Assembly: GCF_003432485.1 (NCBI RefSeq) | Contig: NZ_QVNQ01000003.1 | Coordinates: 744,001-808,000, forward strand | DNA from: Actinomadura spongiicola | GTDB taxonomy: Bacteria > Actinomycetota > Actinomycetes > Streptosporangiales > Streptosporangiaceae | Direction of reading: 5' to 3' | DNA length: 64,000 nt | Shown: positions 1 to 9,698 of the stretch, piece after piece | How the letters are laid out: every line of letters starts with the position of its first letter | Position numbering within the stretch: the stretch's first letter is position 1 | The notes under the pieces: model-generated | Told to the model about the DNA's origin: nothing | The model's database searches: none | Seen by the model: only the letters and a program-made list of their open reading frames with translations | Program-made: the position numbers and the translations under genes

Positions 1-727
<727 letters not shown>

Positions 728-1564
728 CTAAGCCTGCCCGACCTTAAACCGGGCAAAGCGGACAACCTTCACGCCGGCCTCGTCCAGGACCTTCGAGATG
801 ATCTTCTTGGGGTCCTTGACGAACTCCTGCTCGAGCAGCACGAGGTCACGGAAGTAGGCGTTCACCCGGCCTTCCACGATCTTCGGGATCGCCTTCTCGG
901 GCTTGCCCTCGTCGCGGGTGCGCTGCTCGGCGAGCGCCCGCTCCTTCTCGACCACCTCGGCGGGGATCTCCTCGCGGGTGAGGTACTGGGGGGCCATCGC
1001 CGCGATCTGCTGGGCGATGTCCTTGGCGACCTGCGGGTTCTCCGAGTCCAGCTCGACCAGCACGCCGGTGGTCGGCGGCAGGGACGGGTCGGACTTGTGC
1101 AGGTAGCTGGCCACGTAGGCACCCTGGAAGTGCGCGAAGCGGCGCAGTTCCAGCTTCTCGCCGATCTTGGCGCTGTTCTCCTCGATCAGGGCCTGGACGG
1201 TCTTGCCCGGCTCGATCTCGGCGCCCAGCAGCGCCGGGGCGTCGGCGGTGCCGCTGCTCCCGGCGAACTCGACGAGCCGGTTCGCCAGCTGGATGAACTG
1301 CTCGTTCTTGGCGACGAAGTCGGTCTCGCAATTGAGCTCCAGGAGGGCGCCGTCGCCGGAGTTCGCAAAGTACTCGGCGACCAGGCCGTTGGCGGCGGTG
1401 CGCTCGGCGCGCTTGCCGACGTCCTTGGCGCCCTTGAGGCGCAGCAGCTCGGTGGCCTTCTCGAAGTCGCCGTCCGCCTCGGTGAGGGCGTTCTTGACGG
1501 CCATCATGCCGGAGCCGGTCAGGTCACGTAGCCGCTTGACGTCAGCGGCGGTGAAGTTAGCCAT
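728..1564 (-). CDS. tsf: Elongation factor Ts
   Basis: Guanine-nucleotide exchange factor that regenerates EF-Tu-GTP during translation. The 278-residue protein has the N-terminal UBA-like segment ([20 protein letters not shown]) and the EF-Tu contact motif [10 protein letters not shown] near residues 78-87, and matches the usual actinobacterial length. The ATG at 1564 lies 84 bases after the rpsB stop, separated by a GC-rich hairpin, and pyrH follows 57 bases downstream, so this is the middle gene of rpsB-tsf-pyrH. No anomaly seen. Confidence 0.97.
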   Translation of the reverse strand: MANFTAADVKRLRDLTGSGMMAVKNALTEADGDFEKATELLRLKGAKDVGKRAERTAANGLVAEYFANSGDGALLELNCETDFVAKNEQFIQLANRLVEFAGSSGTADAPALLGAEIEPGKTVQALIEENSAKIGEKLELRRFAHFQGAYVASYLHKSDPSLPPTTGVLVELDSENPQVAKDIAQQIAAMAPQYLTREEIPAEVVEKERALAEQRTRDEGKPEKAIPKIVEGRVNAYFRDLVLLEQEFVKDPKKIISKVLDEAGVKVVRFARFKVGQA

Positions 1565-1607
1565 CGCTCTCTTCGCTTCTCTCGTCGTTGGTCGTGGGAG
1601 CCGCGAC

Positions 1608-1642
1608 GGTCCCGGCGGCGCCCCGAGGGCGCGGCCGGGACC
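1608..1642. terminator. Hairpin between rpsB and tsf
   Basis: Arms GGTCCCGGC (1608-1616) and GCCGGGACC (1634-1642) are perfect complements, with a further GC-rich inner stem. It lies directly after the rpsB stop codon and before tsf. It has no T-run, so it could be a partial terminator or attenuator setting the S2:EF-Ts ratio, or an mRNA-processing or stability hairpin. The structure is seen; the role is inferred. Confidence 0.55.
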
Positions 1643-1648
1643 TCGGGA

Positions 1649-2644
1649 TCAAGCCTGCTCGGCCTCGGTGGGCTTCGGGGCCTCCTGGCCCTCGTCCGCC
1701 GCCTGCGGGCTCGCGGCGGACTCCGCCGGAGCCGCCTCGGCCTCCGCGGGGGCCTCAGCCGGGGCCTCAGCCGGGGCCTCAGCCGGTGCTTCCGCCGGCG
1801 CCTCAGCCTGTGCCTCCGCAGGTGCCTCGGCGGGTGCCTCGGCGGCGTTCTCGCTCGGCTTGAGCAGGTCGCGCTCCCATTCGGCCAGCGGCTCCTCCAA
1901 GCCCGCGGCCGCGGTGCCCTCGGCGGGCTTGCTGTCCCCGCCGGACGCGCCCGCGCGGGCGATGAGGCCGTCCGCGACGGAGTCGGCGACGACACGGGTC
2001 AGCAGGCTGACGCTGCGGATGGCGTCGTCGTTGCCCGGGACCGGGTAGTCGACCTCGTCGGGGTCGCAGTTCGTGTCCAGGATCGCCACGACCGGGATGC
2101 CGAGCTTCTTGGCCTCGTTGACCGCGATGTGCTCCTTCTTGGTGTCCACGATCCAGATGGCGCTCGGAACCTTCGCCATGTCGCGGATACCGCCGAGGGT
2201 GCGCTCCAGCTTGTCCTTCTCACGACGCAGGCCGAGAAGTTCCTTCTTGGTCATGCCGGAACCGGCCACATCGTCGTAGTTGATCTCCTCCAGCTCCTTG
2301 AGCCGGGTGAGCCGCTTGTGGACGGTGGAGAAGTTGGTGAGCATGCCGCCGAGCCAACGCTGGTTGACGTAGGGCATGCCGACCCTGGTGGCCTGCTCGG
2401 CGATGGACTCCTGAGCCTGCTTCTTGGTGCCGACGAACAGGATCGTCCCGCCGTGGGCGACCGTGGCCTTGACGAACTCGAAGGCCCGGTCGATGTAGGA
2501 CAGGGACTGCTGCAGGTCGATGATGTAGATGCCGTTGCGCTCGGTGAGGATGAAGCGCTTCATCTTCGGGTTCCACCGGCGGGTCTGGTGACCGAAGTGG
2601 ACGCCGCTCTCAAGGAGCTGCCGCATGGTGACGACGGGTGCCAT
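1649..2644 (-). CDS. rpsB: 30S ribosomal protein S2
   Basis: Ribosomal protein S2 of the small subunit. The core ([20 protein letters not shown], then [10 protein letters not shown] and WIVDTKKEH) is canonical. I choose the ATG at 2644 because AGAAGGAGAGC precedes it; an upstream in-frame start would add 13 Arg-rich residues without a ribosome site. After the core, at about residue 235, the protein carries a tail of roughly 95 residues built from repeated EAPA/EAQA units, acidic and Ala/Pro-rich. Such tails are common in actinobacterial S2 but this one is long. The 331-residue length exceeds the 240-260 residues typical elsewhere. Confidence 0.97.
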   Translation of the reverse strand: MAPVVTMRQLLESGVHFGHQTRRWNPKMKRFILTERNGIYIIDLQQSLSYIDRAFEFVKATVAHGGTILFVGTKKQAQESIAEQATRVGMPYVNQRWLGGMLTNFSTVHKRLTRLKELEEINYDDVAGSGMTKKELLGLRREKDKLERTLGGIRDMAKVPSAIWIVDTKKEHIAVNEAKKLGIPVVAILDTNCDPDEVDYPVPGNDDAIRSVSLLTRVVADSVADGLIARAGASGGDSKPAEGTAAAGLEEPLAEWERDLLKPSENAAEAPAEAPAEAQAEAPAEAPAEAPAEAPAEAPAEAEAAPAESAASPQAADEGQEAPKPTEAEQA

Positions 2645-3031
2645 TGCCCGTGCTCTCCTTCTCTGGCCCTTGCCGGGCCGCATTTGGTTGTCTGCCTACG
2701 CCCGGGTGTCGTCCCACCGTCGCCGTGGCGACGGACCGAGGGGCGGCGCCCCACCAGATGTGCGGTGGCATGCGGACGCGTGAAATCAGCCGCCGGGACA
2801 CCCCTAGCGGCTGTGACCCGTTTCCGGGTCTGGTGGCCTCTCCGCTCACGGCGGCTTCTCGGCGGCCCTCCGAGGAAGAGATCGTCGACGGCCTGGCCTG
2901 GCCGGTACCCTCTCGGACACGGTCACAGATTATCAGGGCGCGGACGCGTCCGGGAATCACCGGCGGCGCCGGTTATCCACAGTTAGAGGACCTTCGGGCG
3001 GGTGGTTCGCGCCCGCGGCAGGCTGCCGTGC
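2645..3031 (-). promoter_or_regulatory. rpsB promoter and leader, divergent from the M23 gene
   Basis: This 387-base divergent region has no convincing gene. On the minus strand a GATAAT hexamer (2934-2929) is a plausible -10 element, which would give rpsB a leader of about 280 nt. Within the leader, CCGTCGCC and GGCGACGG (about 2716-2733) form a stem next to other GC-rich inverted repeats, possibly an S2 autoregulatory structure. The hexamer and stem are seen; promoter and regulation are inferred. Confidence 0.4.
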
Positions 3032-3742
3032 ATGAGCCTGCTGACACTGCTCCTCACCTGCGTGATCGCCGTCGTGGCCCCCGGCCCGGTCACCCCGAGC
3101 CCGCCCCCGGAGGACTGGCGCTGGCCCCTCGGGCCTCCGCCTCCGCGGGTCGTCCGGGGCTTCAGCCCGCCCACGTTCCCGTGGGGTCCGGGCCATCGCG
3201 GCGTCGACCTCGCGGCCCGCCCGGGGCAGCCCGTGTACGCGGCCGGCCCGGGACGCGTCACCTTCGCCGACCGCCTGTCGGGACGCGGTGTGGTCGCCAT
3301 CGGCCATGGTGTGCTGCGAACGACGTACCTGCCGGTCCGGGCCAGCGTCCGCGTGGGGCACCGCGTCACGTCCGGCAGCCGCATCGGCACGGTGGAGGAC
3401 GGCCTGGCACACTGCCCGACAACGTGCCTGCACTGGGGCCTGCTGCAAGGGTCTCTCTACCTGAACCCGCTGAGCCTGGTGCAGCGCCAGTTGCGCCTGC
3501 TCCCCCATTGGGACCGCCCGTCGCCGTCCGAGAACCGTCCCCTCCCCCAACGCGACCCCGGCACCGCCCTGCGCGACGCGACAACCGCCACCGGCGGAGC
3601 CCTGACCGGCATGGCCCTCAGTTTCACCATGGCCTTCGTCTGGCGCCGCAGGCGCACCCGCGCTCTCCAGCACCGACGCCGACGCCCACCACCGGGCGTC
3701 ATCGACCTGTCCCGAGAACGCCGCCTACGCCGCACCCCCTGA
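3032..3742 (+). CDS. M23 (LytM-type) peptidoglycan endopeptidase-like protein
   Basis: Probably a cell-wall peptidase or a non-catalytic amidase activator. An N-terminal signal/anchor (MSLLTLLLTCVIAVVAPG) leads to a LytM domain with the zinc motif GHRGVDLA and the end motif CLHWGLL. In most M23 enzymes the latter is HxH; here Cys replaces the first His, so zinc ligation may differ or activity may be lost. A second hydrophobic stretch near the C-terminus (GALTGMALSFTMAFVW) is followed by a very Arg-rich tail, suggesting anchorage. An upstream GTG at 3002 is an alternative start. Divergent from rpsB, a common actinobacterial arrangement. Confidence 0.8.
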   Translation: MSLLTLLLTCVIAVVAPGPVTPSPPPEDWRWPLGPPPPRVVRGFSPPTFPWGPGHRGVDLAARPGQPVYAAGPGRVTFADRLSGRGVVAIGHGVLRTTYLPVRASVRVGHRVTSGSRIGTVEDGLAHCPTTCLHWGLLQGSLYLNPLSLVQRQLRLLPHWDRPSPSENRPLPQRDPGTALRDATTATGGALTGMALSFTMAFVWRRRRTRALQHRRRRPPPGVIDLSRERRLRRTP

Positions 3743-3750
3743 CGCACCCT

Positions 3751-3837
3751 GCCTCAGGGCGGCAGACGGGCTCAGGGCCCAGGTCGCTGGCAACAACGCC
3801 AGCAGGCCCGCACCCAAACCCAGCCCCGCCCTGAGGC
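3751..3837. terminator. Long-loop inverted repeat after the M23 gene
   Basis: GCCTCAGGGCGG (3751-3762) and CCGCCCTGAGGC (3826-3837) are perfect 12-base complements separated by 63 bases. They lie just after the M23 stop at 3742 and could form a transcription stop or mRNA 3' structure. They might also mark the edge of the degenerate segment that follows. The inverted repeat is certain; its role is not. Confidence 0.4.
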
Positions 3838-3886
3838 AACTCCCCTGCCGCCCACCGAACCCGGCTCCGCCATCACACCGCCTTGA

Positions 3887-4083
3887 CGTATCACCTTCGA
3901 GCGCCTGCACATCGCGCGGGAACTGCACGACTCGCTGACGCACCACATCTCCATCATCAAGGTGCAGGCCGGGGTCGCCGTCCACCTGGCGCGCAAGCGG
4001 GCGAGGAGGTGCCGGAGGCGCTGCTGGCGATCCAGGAGGCCGGCCGGGAGGCTCGCCCCTCCGTCCACCCGAAGGGCTACTGA
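3887..4083 (+). pseudogene. Fragment of a NarL-family sensor histidine kinase (HisKA_3 region), frameshifted
   Basis: In one frame from 3887 the DNA reads ERLHIARELHDSLTHHIS followed by IIKVQAGVAVHL, the dimerisation/phosphoacceptor helix of HisKA_3 histidine kinases, including the H of the RELHD H-box. At about 3995-4000 the reading continues in another frame as GEEVPEALLAIQEAGREAR, the usual next helix, so the gene carries a frameshift. No sensor or ATPase domain flanks it. It is therefore a relic of a two-component kinase, possibly left by a deletion. Fragment ends are approximate. Confidence 0.7.
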
Positions 4084-4317
4084 TCAGACACGGGTTCCAT
4101 GAAGTGCACCTACCAGCGGACACGCTCTGCCACTCGGCCATCCCTGCCCCCCGGAGGGCTGCAGGCCCCCGCCCACCGGCCCCGGCCTCCCCGCAGCACG
4201 CCGCCTCGACGTCTCATCACCCCACCACCGAGGGGCTACCGCCCGCGCACGCCGGACTGATCAGACCGGGCTCCACGAAGGGTGCGCCTACCAGTGGGCG
4301 CGCTGGCAGCTCAGCCA
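4081..4317. repeat. Pair of imperfect direct repeats, about 60 bp each
   Basis: Copy 1 (about 4081-4140) and copy 2 (about 4258-4317) both begin TGATCAGA and share GGxTCCAxGAAG, CCTACCAG and a GCCA end, roughly three quarters identical by eye. About 117 bases of GC-rich DNA without a clear gene separate them. They lie between the histidine-kinase relic and xerC and may be the scar of a duplication. I found no matching site beyond them, so an integration event is not shown. The wider 3743-4350 interval holds nothing else I can name. Confidence 0.5.
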
Positions 4318-4350
4318 CCAGGTAGCGCCTATTCCTCCACGGTCGGAGTG

Positions 4351-5253
4351 CTACTCGTCGGATCGGGTTCCGCGAGGGTGTGCTTGTCGGTGGACGTGCT
4401 TGAGTCGTTCGACCGAGACGTGGGTGTACAGCTGGGTCGTTTGCAGAGAGGCGTGGCCGAGGATCTCCTGGACGCTTCGTAGGTCGGCACCGCCTTCAAG
4501 CAGATGCGTTGCGGCGCTGTGGCGGAGGCCGTGCGGGCTCAGGTCGGGTACTTGGCCGACCTCGGCGATCCGGGCGTGGACGATGCGGCGTGCGCTGGTC
4601 GGGTGGAGGCGCCCCCCGCGGGCGCCGAGGAAGAGGGCCGGGCCGCTGCGGTCGGTCGCCAGTGCCGGACGCCCGGCCCGTAGCCAGTCCTGGACGGCGC
4701 GGGCCGCCGGTTCCCCCATGGGGACGGTTCGTTCACGTCCCCCCTTGCCGAGGACGCGGACCGTGCCGCGTTCCGTGTCCAGGTCGTCGATGTCGAGGCC
4801 GCACAGTTCACTGACCCGGACGCCCGTCGCGTAGCACGTCTCCAGCACCGCGAGGTCACGAAGCCCTAGTGGACCCTCCGCGTCCATCGTGTCGAGGAGA
4901 CGTGCCGCCTCTTCCTGGGTGATCACGCCGGGCAGCTCGCGCCCTCGTTTGGGGGTGCCGAGCAGAAGCCCCGGATCGTCCTGGAGCACGCCTCGCCGGT
5001 GCAGGTGTCGGGTGAACGCACGAGCTGCCGCCGTGCGGCGGGCCAGGGTGGCGCGGGAGCGGCCGAGTGCGTGCTGACGGGCGAGCCAGGCCCTCAGCAG
5101 CGAGACCTCCAACGCCGCGGGGTCCGTGACTCCGAGGTCGGAGGCGTAGCCGGTGAGGTCGTTCAGATCACCGAGGTAGGCCCGCAGGGTGTGCGGTGAG
5201 ACGCCGCGTTCGGCGCGCAGGTGGCGCCCGAACTCGGCGACGGCGTCCTCCAT
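4351..5253 (-). CDS. xerC: Tyrosine recombinase XerC
   Basis: Site-specific recombinase that resolves chromosome dimers at dif with XerD. The N-terminal SAM-like domain (FGRHLRAERGVSPHTLRAYL) is followed by the catalytic domain with all expected residues: Arg in ATGVRVSELC, Lys in GKGGRERTVP, HGLRH, the His of LGHASL and the nucleophile Tyr in TTQLYTHV. I use the ATG at 5253, giving 300 residues as in the family; an in-frame GTG at 5355 would add 34 unlikely residues. It sits among housekeeping genes near dprA as in other actinomycetes, so I read it as chromosomal Xer rather than a phage integrase. Confidence 0.9.
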   Translation of the reverse strand: MEDAVAEFGRHLRAERGVSPHTLRAYLGDLNDLTGYASDLGVTDPAALEVSLLRAWLARQHALGRSRATLARRTAAARAFTRHLHRRGVLQDDPGLLLGTPKRGRELPGVITQEEAARLLDTMDAEGPLGLRDLAVLETCYATGVRVSELCGLDIDDLDTERGTVRVLGKGGRERTVPMGEPAARAVQDWLRAGRPALATDRSGPALFLGARGGRLHPTSARRIVHARIAEVGQVPDLSPHGLRHSAATHLLEGGADLRSVQEILGHASLQTTQLYTHVSVERLKHVHRQAHPRGTRSDE

Positions 5254-5420
5254 CGCGTTGGCCACAGCGTCACGGTGCGTCAAGCGCCCCGCCGAAGCAA
5301 GCACCGGATGCCGGTTTGCACGGAATCGCCGCGAACGCTCTCCGAAGTTATCCACAGAGCGCCATTTCTCGACGACGCAGTGTCACGGCGCGGCATCGTC
5401 AGGAAACGGAGGTGAGGCCC

Positions 5421-5774
5421 GTGAACGCCCATATCAGCCTTGGCCGGCGCGGTGAGGACGCCGCCGCCGACTACCTGGTCGGTCTCGGCTGGACGATTCT
5501 CGACCGCAACTGGCGCTGCCGCGAGGGCGAACTCGACATCGTCGCCCACGACGGCCGAAGGCACGTCGTCTGCGAGGTCAAGACCCGTGGTTCGAACCGC
5601 TTCGGCGACCCCCTGGAGGCGATCACCGCTGCCAAGGCGGCCCGGTTACGGCGGCTGGCCTGGCGGTGGGCGGCCGCGCACGGCGTCAGCGGAACGCTCG
5701 TGCGGGTGGACGTCCTCGGCCTGATCTCGGACGGCGAAGGTTTCTTGGTCGATCATCTGCCGGAGGTGTGCTGA
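5421..5774 (+). CDS. yraN: YraN family (UPF0102) nuclease-fold protein
   Basis: Small protein of the UPF0102 family with an endonuclease-like fold and unproven biochemical role, usually beside yifB/dprA. The 117 residues show the family signature GRRGEDAAADYL and the nuclease-like GELDIVAHD followed by VCEVKTR, corresponding to a D...ExK site. The start is the GTG at 5421 with GGAGGTGA eight bases upstream. Its TGA overlaps the next ATG (TGATG), so yraN, yifB and dprA are translationally coupled. Confidence 0.9.
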   Translation: MNAHISLGRRGEDAAADYLVGLGWTILDRNWRCREGELDIVAHDGRRHVVCEVKTRGSNRFGDPLEAITAAKAARLRRLAWRWAAAHGVSGTLVRVDVLGLISDGEGFLVDHLPEVC

Positions 5775-7327
5775 TGACGCTCGCGAGGACACGCTCGGTC
5801 TCCCTGGTGGGAGTGGACGGATGGGTCGTCGATGTGGAGGCCGCCATCACCAGCGGCGTCCCCGGCCTGCATCTGGTCGGCCTTCCGGACACGGCGCTCA
5901 GCGAGGCCCGCGACCGGGTCCGCGCCGCGATCTTCAATTCTGGGGAGGACTATCCCAACCGCCATGTTACGGTCTCGCTGTGCCCGGCGAGCATGCCGAA
6001 GAAGGGGTCGACCTTCGACTTGAGCATCGCCGTGGCCTTGCTCGCGGCGGCGGAAGCCGTCCCGCCACAGGCCTGCGCGGACCTCGTCCTGATCGGCGAG
6101 CTAGGCCTGGACGGCCGCGTGCGCCCCATCCAAGGAGTCCTGCCCGCCGTGCTGGCCGCGGCGAACCAAGGCTGCCAGACGGTCGTCGTTCCACGTGCGA
6201 ACGCCGCCGAGGCGGAACTCGTCCCTGGAATGAAGGTCGTGTCCGCCGCCACACTGCGCGGCCTCCTGTGCCTCCTGCGCGACGAACCACCGCCCGTCGA
6301 GGACGACGAGGACGACGGTCCCCGCTCCCCCGCCGACGGGTTCGCCCTCCGACAACAGGACTTCTCACCCGACCTCGACCTGGCCGACGTCCGCGGGCAG
6401 GCGGAGGCCCGCAGGGCATTGGAGATCAGCGCAGCGGGAGGGCATCATCTCTTCTTCGCGGGCCCTCCCGGCTGCGGGAAGACGATGCTCGCGGAGCGGC
6501 TGCCGACGCTGATGCCCCCGCTGGAGCCCGACACGGCGCTGGAGGTCACGGCGATCCACTCCGTCGCGGGAACCCTCCGGCCGGGGCAGCCGCTCATCAC
6601 GCAACCGCCCTTCTACGCACCTCACCACACCGCCTCCCGCGCCTCGATGGTCGGTGGCGGCTCCGGCCGCGTCCTCCAACCAGGCGCCGTGTCCCTCGCC
6701 CACCGGGGCATCCTCTTCCTGGACGAGGCCCCGGAGTTCGCTGTGGGAACGCTCGACGCCCTCCGCCAGCCGCTCGAAGAGGGCGAGGTGAGAATCACCC
6801 GCATCGAGGGCATGGCGCGCTTTCCCGCCCGTTTCACGCTCGTGCTGGCGGCGAACCCGTGCCCGTGCGCCGCGGCCAAACAGATCGACTGTTCCTGTGC
6901 TCCGGGCACACGCCGCAAGTACACGTCCCGCCTGTCCGGTCCGCTCCTCGACCGCATCGACCTCAAACTCGAACTGGCACCGGCCAGTCGCGCCGAACTC
7001 CGCTTCGATCTGGAGTTCGCCGAATCCAGCCAGGTGGTGGCCGAACGCGTCCAGCTCGCCAGGGAACGGACGCTCAGACGCCTGACCGGCACCGCGTGGC
7101 GTTCCAACGCCGAGATTCCCGGGCCGGAACTGCGCCGCCGCTTCACTCCGCCGTCCGACGCGATGGTGAGCGCCGATGAGGCGCTCCAACGAGGAGCGCT
7201 GAGCGCCCGCGGCCTCGACCGCGTCCTGCGCGTCGCATGGACGATCGCAGACCTGACGGGCCACGACGAACCCGACGCCGACGACGTCGGCGGCGCCCTC
7301 ACCCTGTGGTCGGCGGGGCGCCAATGA
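5774..7327 (+). CDS. yifB: YifB/ComM family Mg-chelatase-like AAA+ ATPase
   Basis: AAA+ helicase-like ATPase. ComM relatives promote branch migration during natural transformation; the role in actinomycetes is less clear. The 517-residue protein has the N-terminal ChlI-like fold (GVPGLHLVGLPDTAL), Walker A GPPGCGKT, Walker B ILFLDEAPEF and the C-terminal Mg-chelatase domain. A CxCx(n)C cluster (ANPCPCAAAKQIDCSC) is typical of the family. It starts on the ATG overlapping the yraN stop and ends overlapping dprA (ATGA), forming a DNA-processing operon. Confidence 0.93.
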   Translation: MTLARTRSVSLVGVDGWVVDVEAAITSGVPGLHLVGLPDTALSEARDRVRAAIFNSGEDYPNRHVTVSLCPASMPKKGSTFDLSIAVALLAAAEAVPPQACADLVLIGELGLDGRVRPIQGVLPAVLAAANQGCQTVVVPRANAAEAELVPGMKVVSAATLRGLLCLLRDEPPPVEDDEDDGPRSPADGFALRQQDFSPDLDLADVRGQAEARRALEISAAGGHHLFFAGPPGCGKTMLAERLPTLMPPLEPDTALEVTAIHSVAGTLRPGQPLITQPPFYAPHHTASRASMVGGGSGRVLQPGAVSLAHRGILFLDEAPEFAVGTLDALRQPLEEGEVRITRIEGMARFPARFTLVLAANPCPCAAAKQIDCSCAPGTRRKYTSRLSGPLLDRIDLKLELAPASRAELRFDLEFAESSQVVAERVQLARERTLRRLTGTAWRSNAEIPGPELRRRFTPPSDAMVSADEALQRGALSARGLDRVLRVAWTIADLTGHDEPDADDVGGALTLWSAGRQ

Positions 7328-8484
7328 ACGACGAACGCACCGCCCGCGCCACGCTCACCGCGGTCGCCGAACCCGGTGACGTCTTCCTCAACCGGATCAT
7401 CGACCACTCCGGCCCGGAACAGGCTCTCGATGCGATACGGACCGGTCGGCCGCCCGACGGCCTGTCCGCCGCCCCGAAGGAGATCCAACGTCTCGAACAG
7501 TGGCGGATCCGCCTGATCGCCGCCGAACCCGACCAGGACATGGCCGTCTGCGCCCGGTTCCGTGGACGCCTCGTCTGCCCGGGAGACCCCGAGTGGCCGT
7601 CGACGCTCGACGACCTCGGCAGCGGACGCCCCTACGCGCTCTGGCTAAGAGGACCCCTCGACCTGAGGTACAGCTGCCTGCGTTCGGTTGCCCTCGTCGG
7701 TTCCCGCGCCGCCTCCCCCTACGGCCTGCGTACCGCGAGCGACTTCGCCTTCGAACTGGCCGACGACGGCTGGACGGTGATCTCCGGCGGCGCCCTGGGC
7801 ATCGACGCGGCGGCGCACCGGGGCGCCCTCGCCGCCGAGGGGCCCACCGTCGGTGTCCTCGCCAACGGCGTCGACGTCCCCTATCCGGCGTCCAACGAGG
7901 GTCTTTTCGCGGAAATGGCCCACCGGTGCGTCCTGGTGAGCGAATCCCCGCCGGGCACGCACCCACACCGCCTCCGGTTCCTCGTCCGCAACCGGGTGAT
8001 CGCCGCACTTTCCCGCGGCACGGTCGTCGTGGAAGCGGAGGCCCGCAGCGGCGCCCTCAACACCGCGGGTTGGGCGTCGAAACTCGGCCGCGTGGTCATG
8101 GCCGTGCCCGGTCCGATCAGCAGCCGGTCCTCGGTGGGGTGTCACCGGCTGCTGCGCGAGGACGGCGCCGTCCTCATCACCCGCGTCGAGGAGATCGTCG
8201 AGGCGGTGGGACGACTCGGCGCCGACCTCGCCCCACCGCCGCACAGGCCCGTCCTCCCCCGCGACCGCCTGGAACCGGTGACACGATCCGTCCTGGAGGC
8301 CTTCCCGGCCCGCGGCGCGGCGGGCCCCGCGCAACTCGCCGTCAAGGCGGGCGTCGACCTGACAACGATCAACGCCAAGCTGGGCCTCCTCGCCGCCGCC
8401 GGCTTCGTCGAACGCACGTCCTCAGGCTGGCGCCTCACCAGGGCGGCCAAGTCCCCCACAGGCCCCGCCGACGACAGCCCCTAG
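7324..8484 (+). CDS. dprA: DNA-processing protein DprA
   Basis: Loads RecA onto incoming single-stranded DNA in competent bacteria. The 386-residue protein has the Rossmann-like DprA core, with VALVGSRAASPYG and SGGALGIDAAAHRGAL, and a C-terminal winged-helix-like segment (VKAGVDLTTINAKLGLLAAAG). The ATG at 7324 overlaps the yifB stop by four bases. Conserved even in actinomycetes with no known competence, so its role here is uncertain. The 177 bases after its stop hold only weak inverted repeats. Confidence 0.93.
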   Translation: MNDERTARATLTAVAEPGDVFLNRIIDHSGPEQALDAIRTGRPPDGLSAAPKEIQRLEQWRIRLIAAEPDQDMAVCARFRGRLVCPGDPEWPSTLDDLGSGRPYALWLRGPLDLRYSCLRSVALVGSRAASPYGLRTASDFAFELADDGWTVISGGALGIDAAAHRGALAAEGPTVGVLANGVDVPYPASNEGLFAEMAHRCVLVSESPPGTHPHRLRFLVRNRVIAALSRGTVVVEAEARSGALNTAGWASKLGRVVMAVPGPISSRSSVGCHRLLREDGAVLITRVEEIVEAVGRLGADLAPPPHRPVLPRDRLEPVTRSVLEAFPARGAAGPAQLAVKAGVDLTTINAKLGLLAAAGFVERTSSGWRLTRAAKSPTGPADDSP

Positions 8485-8661
8485 AGGTCCAGCCTGCCGC
8501 GTTTCACCTGAGTGACCGGGGAGGCGCGGTGCCTGGACCAGCGGAGGCGCGTTCGCAGCCCACTCGCCCGATTCCCACTCAACGGACTCGCTACAGCGCA
8601 AAGAAATGAGGACGCCCTGATACTCACGTCCAGCAGGAGCAGGTCTGCGCCCAGAGGCGTC

Positions 8662-8976
8662 TTACTGGTTCGAAGGGAGCTCGAATTCGCTCTTGGCGAG
8701 TTCCTCGACGTTGACGTCCTTGAACGTGACTACGCGCACGTTCTTGACGAAGCGGGCAGGACGGTACATGTCCCACACCCAGGCGTCCTGCATCGTCACC
8801 TCGAAGAACACCTCGCCGTTGTCGACGCTGCGCACCTGAAGGTCGACCGAGTTGGTGAGATAGAACCGGCGCTCGGTCTCGACGACGTAGGTGAAGAGCC
8901 CGAGGACATCGCGGTACTCGCGATAGAGCTGCAGTTCCATCTCGGTCTCGTACTTTTCGAGATCCTCGGCGCTCAC
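8662..8976 (-). CDS. DUF2469 family protein
   Basis: Small conserved actinobacterial protein of unknown function (104 residues, beginning MSAEDLEKYETEMELQLYRE). It is rich in charged and aromatic residues, soluble, and almost invariant in length across actinobacteria. Its start overlaps the end of rnhB by four bases (ATGA), so it is translated from the same transcript. The tight coupling suggests a link to RNase HII or nucleic acid maintenance, but there is no direct evidence. Confidence 0.9.
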   Translation of the reverse strand: MSAEDLEKYETEMELQLYREYRDVLGLFTYVVETERRFYLTNSVDLQVRSVDNGEVFFEVTMQDAWVWDMYRPARFVKNVRVVTFKDVNVEELAKSEFELPSNQ

Positions 8977-9698
8977 GCTCGTGCCCCTTCCGTGCGGCCC
9001 TCGCCGGGGACCTCCCCTTCGGTCCCCTCCACCAAGGCCACCTCTCCATTGTTACGCAAGGCACGCCCCACGTTGACGTAGGAGAACCGATGTTCCGGAC
9101 AGGGACCGTACGCGGCGAGCGCCTTGCCGTGCGCACGGGTGACATACCCCTTGTGAAGGTCGAATCCGTACTCGGGGTACCGCTCGTGGAGGGCCACCAT
9201 GATCCGATCCCGGGTGACCTTCGCGACGATGGACGCCGCCGCCACGCACGCCGCCGCCTGGTCGCCTTTGATCATCGCGAGTGCGGGGACGTCCAGCCCC
9301 GGCACCCGAAACCCGTCGCTGAGCACATAGGCGGGCCGCTTGCCCAGGCGGGCGAGTGCCCGCCGCATTCCGGTGATGTTGCACCGATGCAGACCGATCC
9401 GATCGATGTCATGGCAGGGGATGACGACCGCGCTCCAGGCGTACGCGCGCTCGATGATCTCCGCGTACAGCGCCTCGCGGCGCGCCGGGGTCAGCAGCTT
9501 GGAGTCGGTCAGGCCGTCGATCTTGCCGCGTCCGCCCTGGAGGATCACCGCCGCGACGACCAGCGGCCCCGCGCACGCCCCCCGCCCGGCCTCGTCGACC
9601 CCGGCGACCGGGCTGAGCCCCGCGTGTGCCAGGGCGCGCTCATAGGCGTGCAGTCCGGCGTCACGGCGCGGCGTGAAGCGAAGTGGACGACCCCTCAT
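8973..9698 (-). CDS. rnhB: Ribonuclease HII
   Basis: Cleaves RNA in RNA-DNA hybrids and single ribonucleotides in DNA. The motif VAGVDEAGRGACAGPL carries the first Asp-Glu of the DEDD active site, and later parts (MRRALARLGKRPAYVLSDG, ASIVAKVTRDRIM) match the family. The 241-residue product starts with MRGRPLRFTPRRDAG, a plausible basic N-terminus. Co-transcribed with DUF2469 downstream. Confidence 0.95.
   Translation of the reverse strand: MRGRPLRFTPRRDAGLHAYERALAHAGLSPVAGVDEAGRGACAGPLVVAAVILQGGRGKIDGLTDSKLLTPARREALYAEIIERAYAWSAVVIPCHDIDRIGLHRCNITGMRRALARLGKRPAYVLSDGFRVPGLDVPALAMIKGDQAAACVAAASIVAKVTRDRIMVALHERYPEYGFDLHKGYVTRAHGKALAAYGPCPEHRFSYVNVGRALRNNGEVALVEGTEGEVPGEGRTEGARA

Noticed and set aside
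4081-4140. tRNA-like string GGCCGAGTGGC on the minus strand
   Set aside because: No anticodon or T arm with correct spacing; an isolated match to a D-arm consensus.
4351-5253. xerC as integrase of a mobile element next to direct repeats
   Set aside because: Protein and gene context match housekeeping XerC; the repeats are on one side only and no other mobile genes are present.
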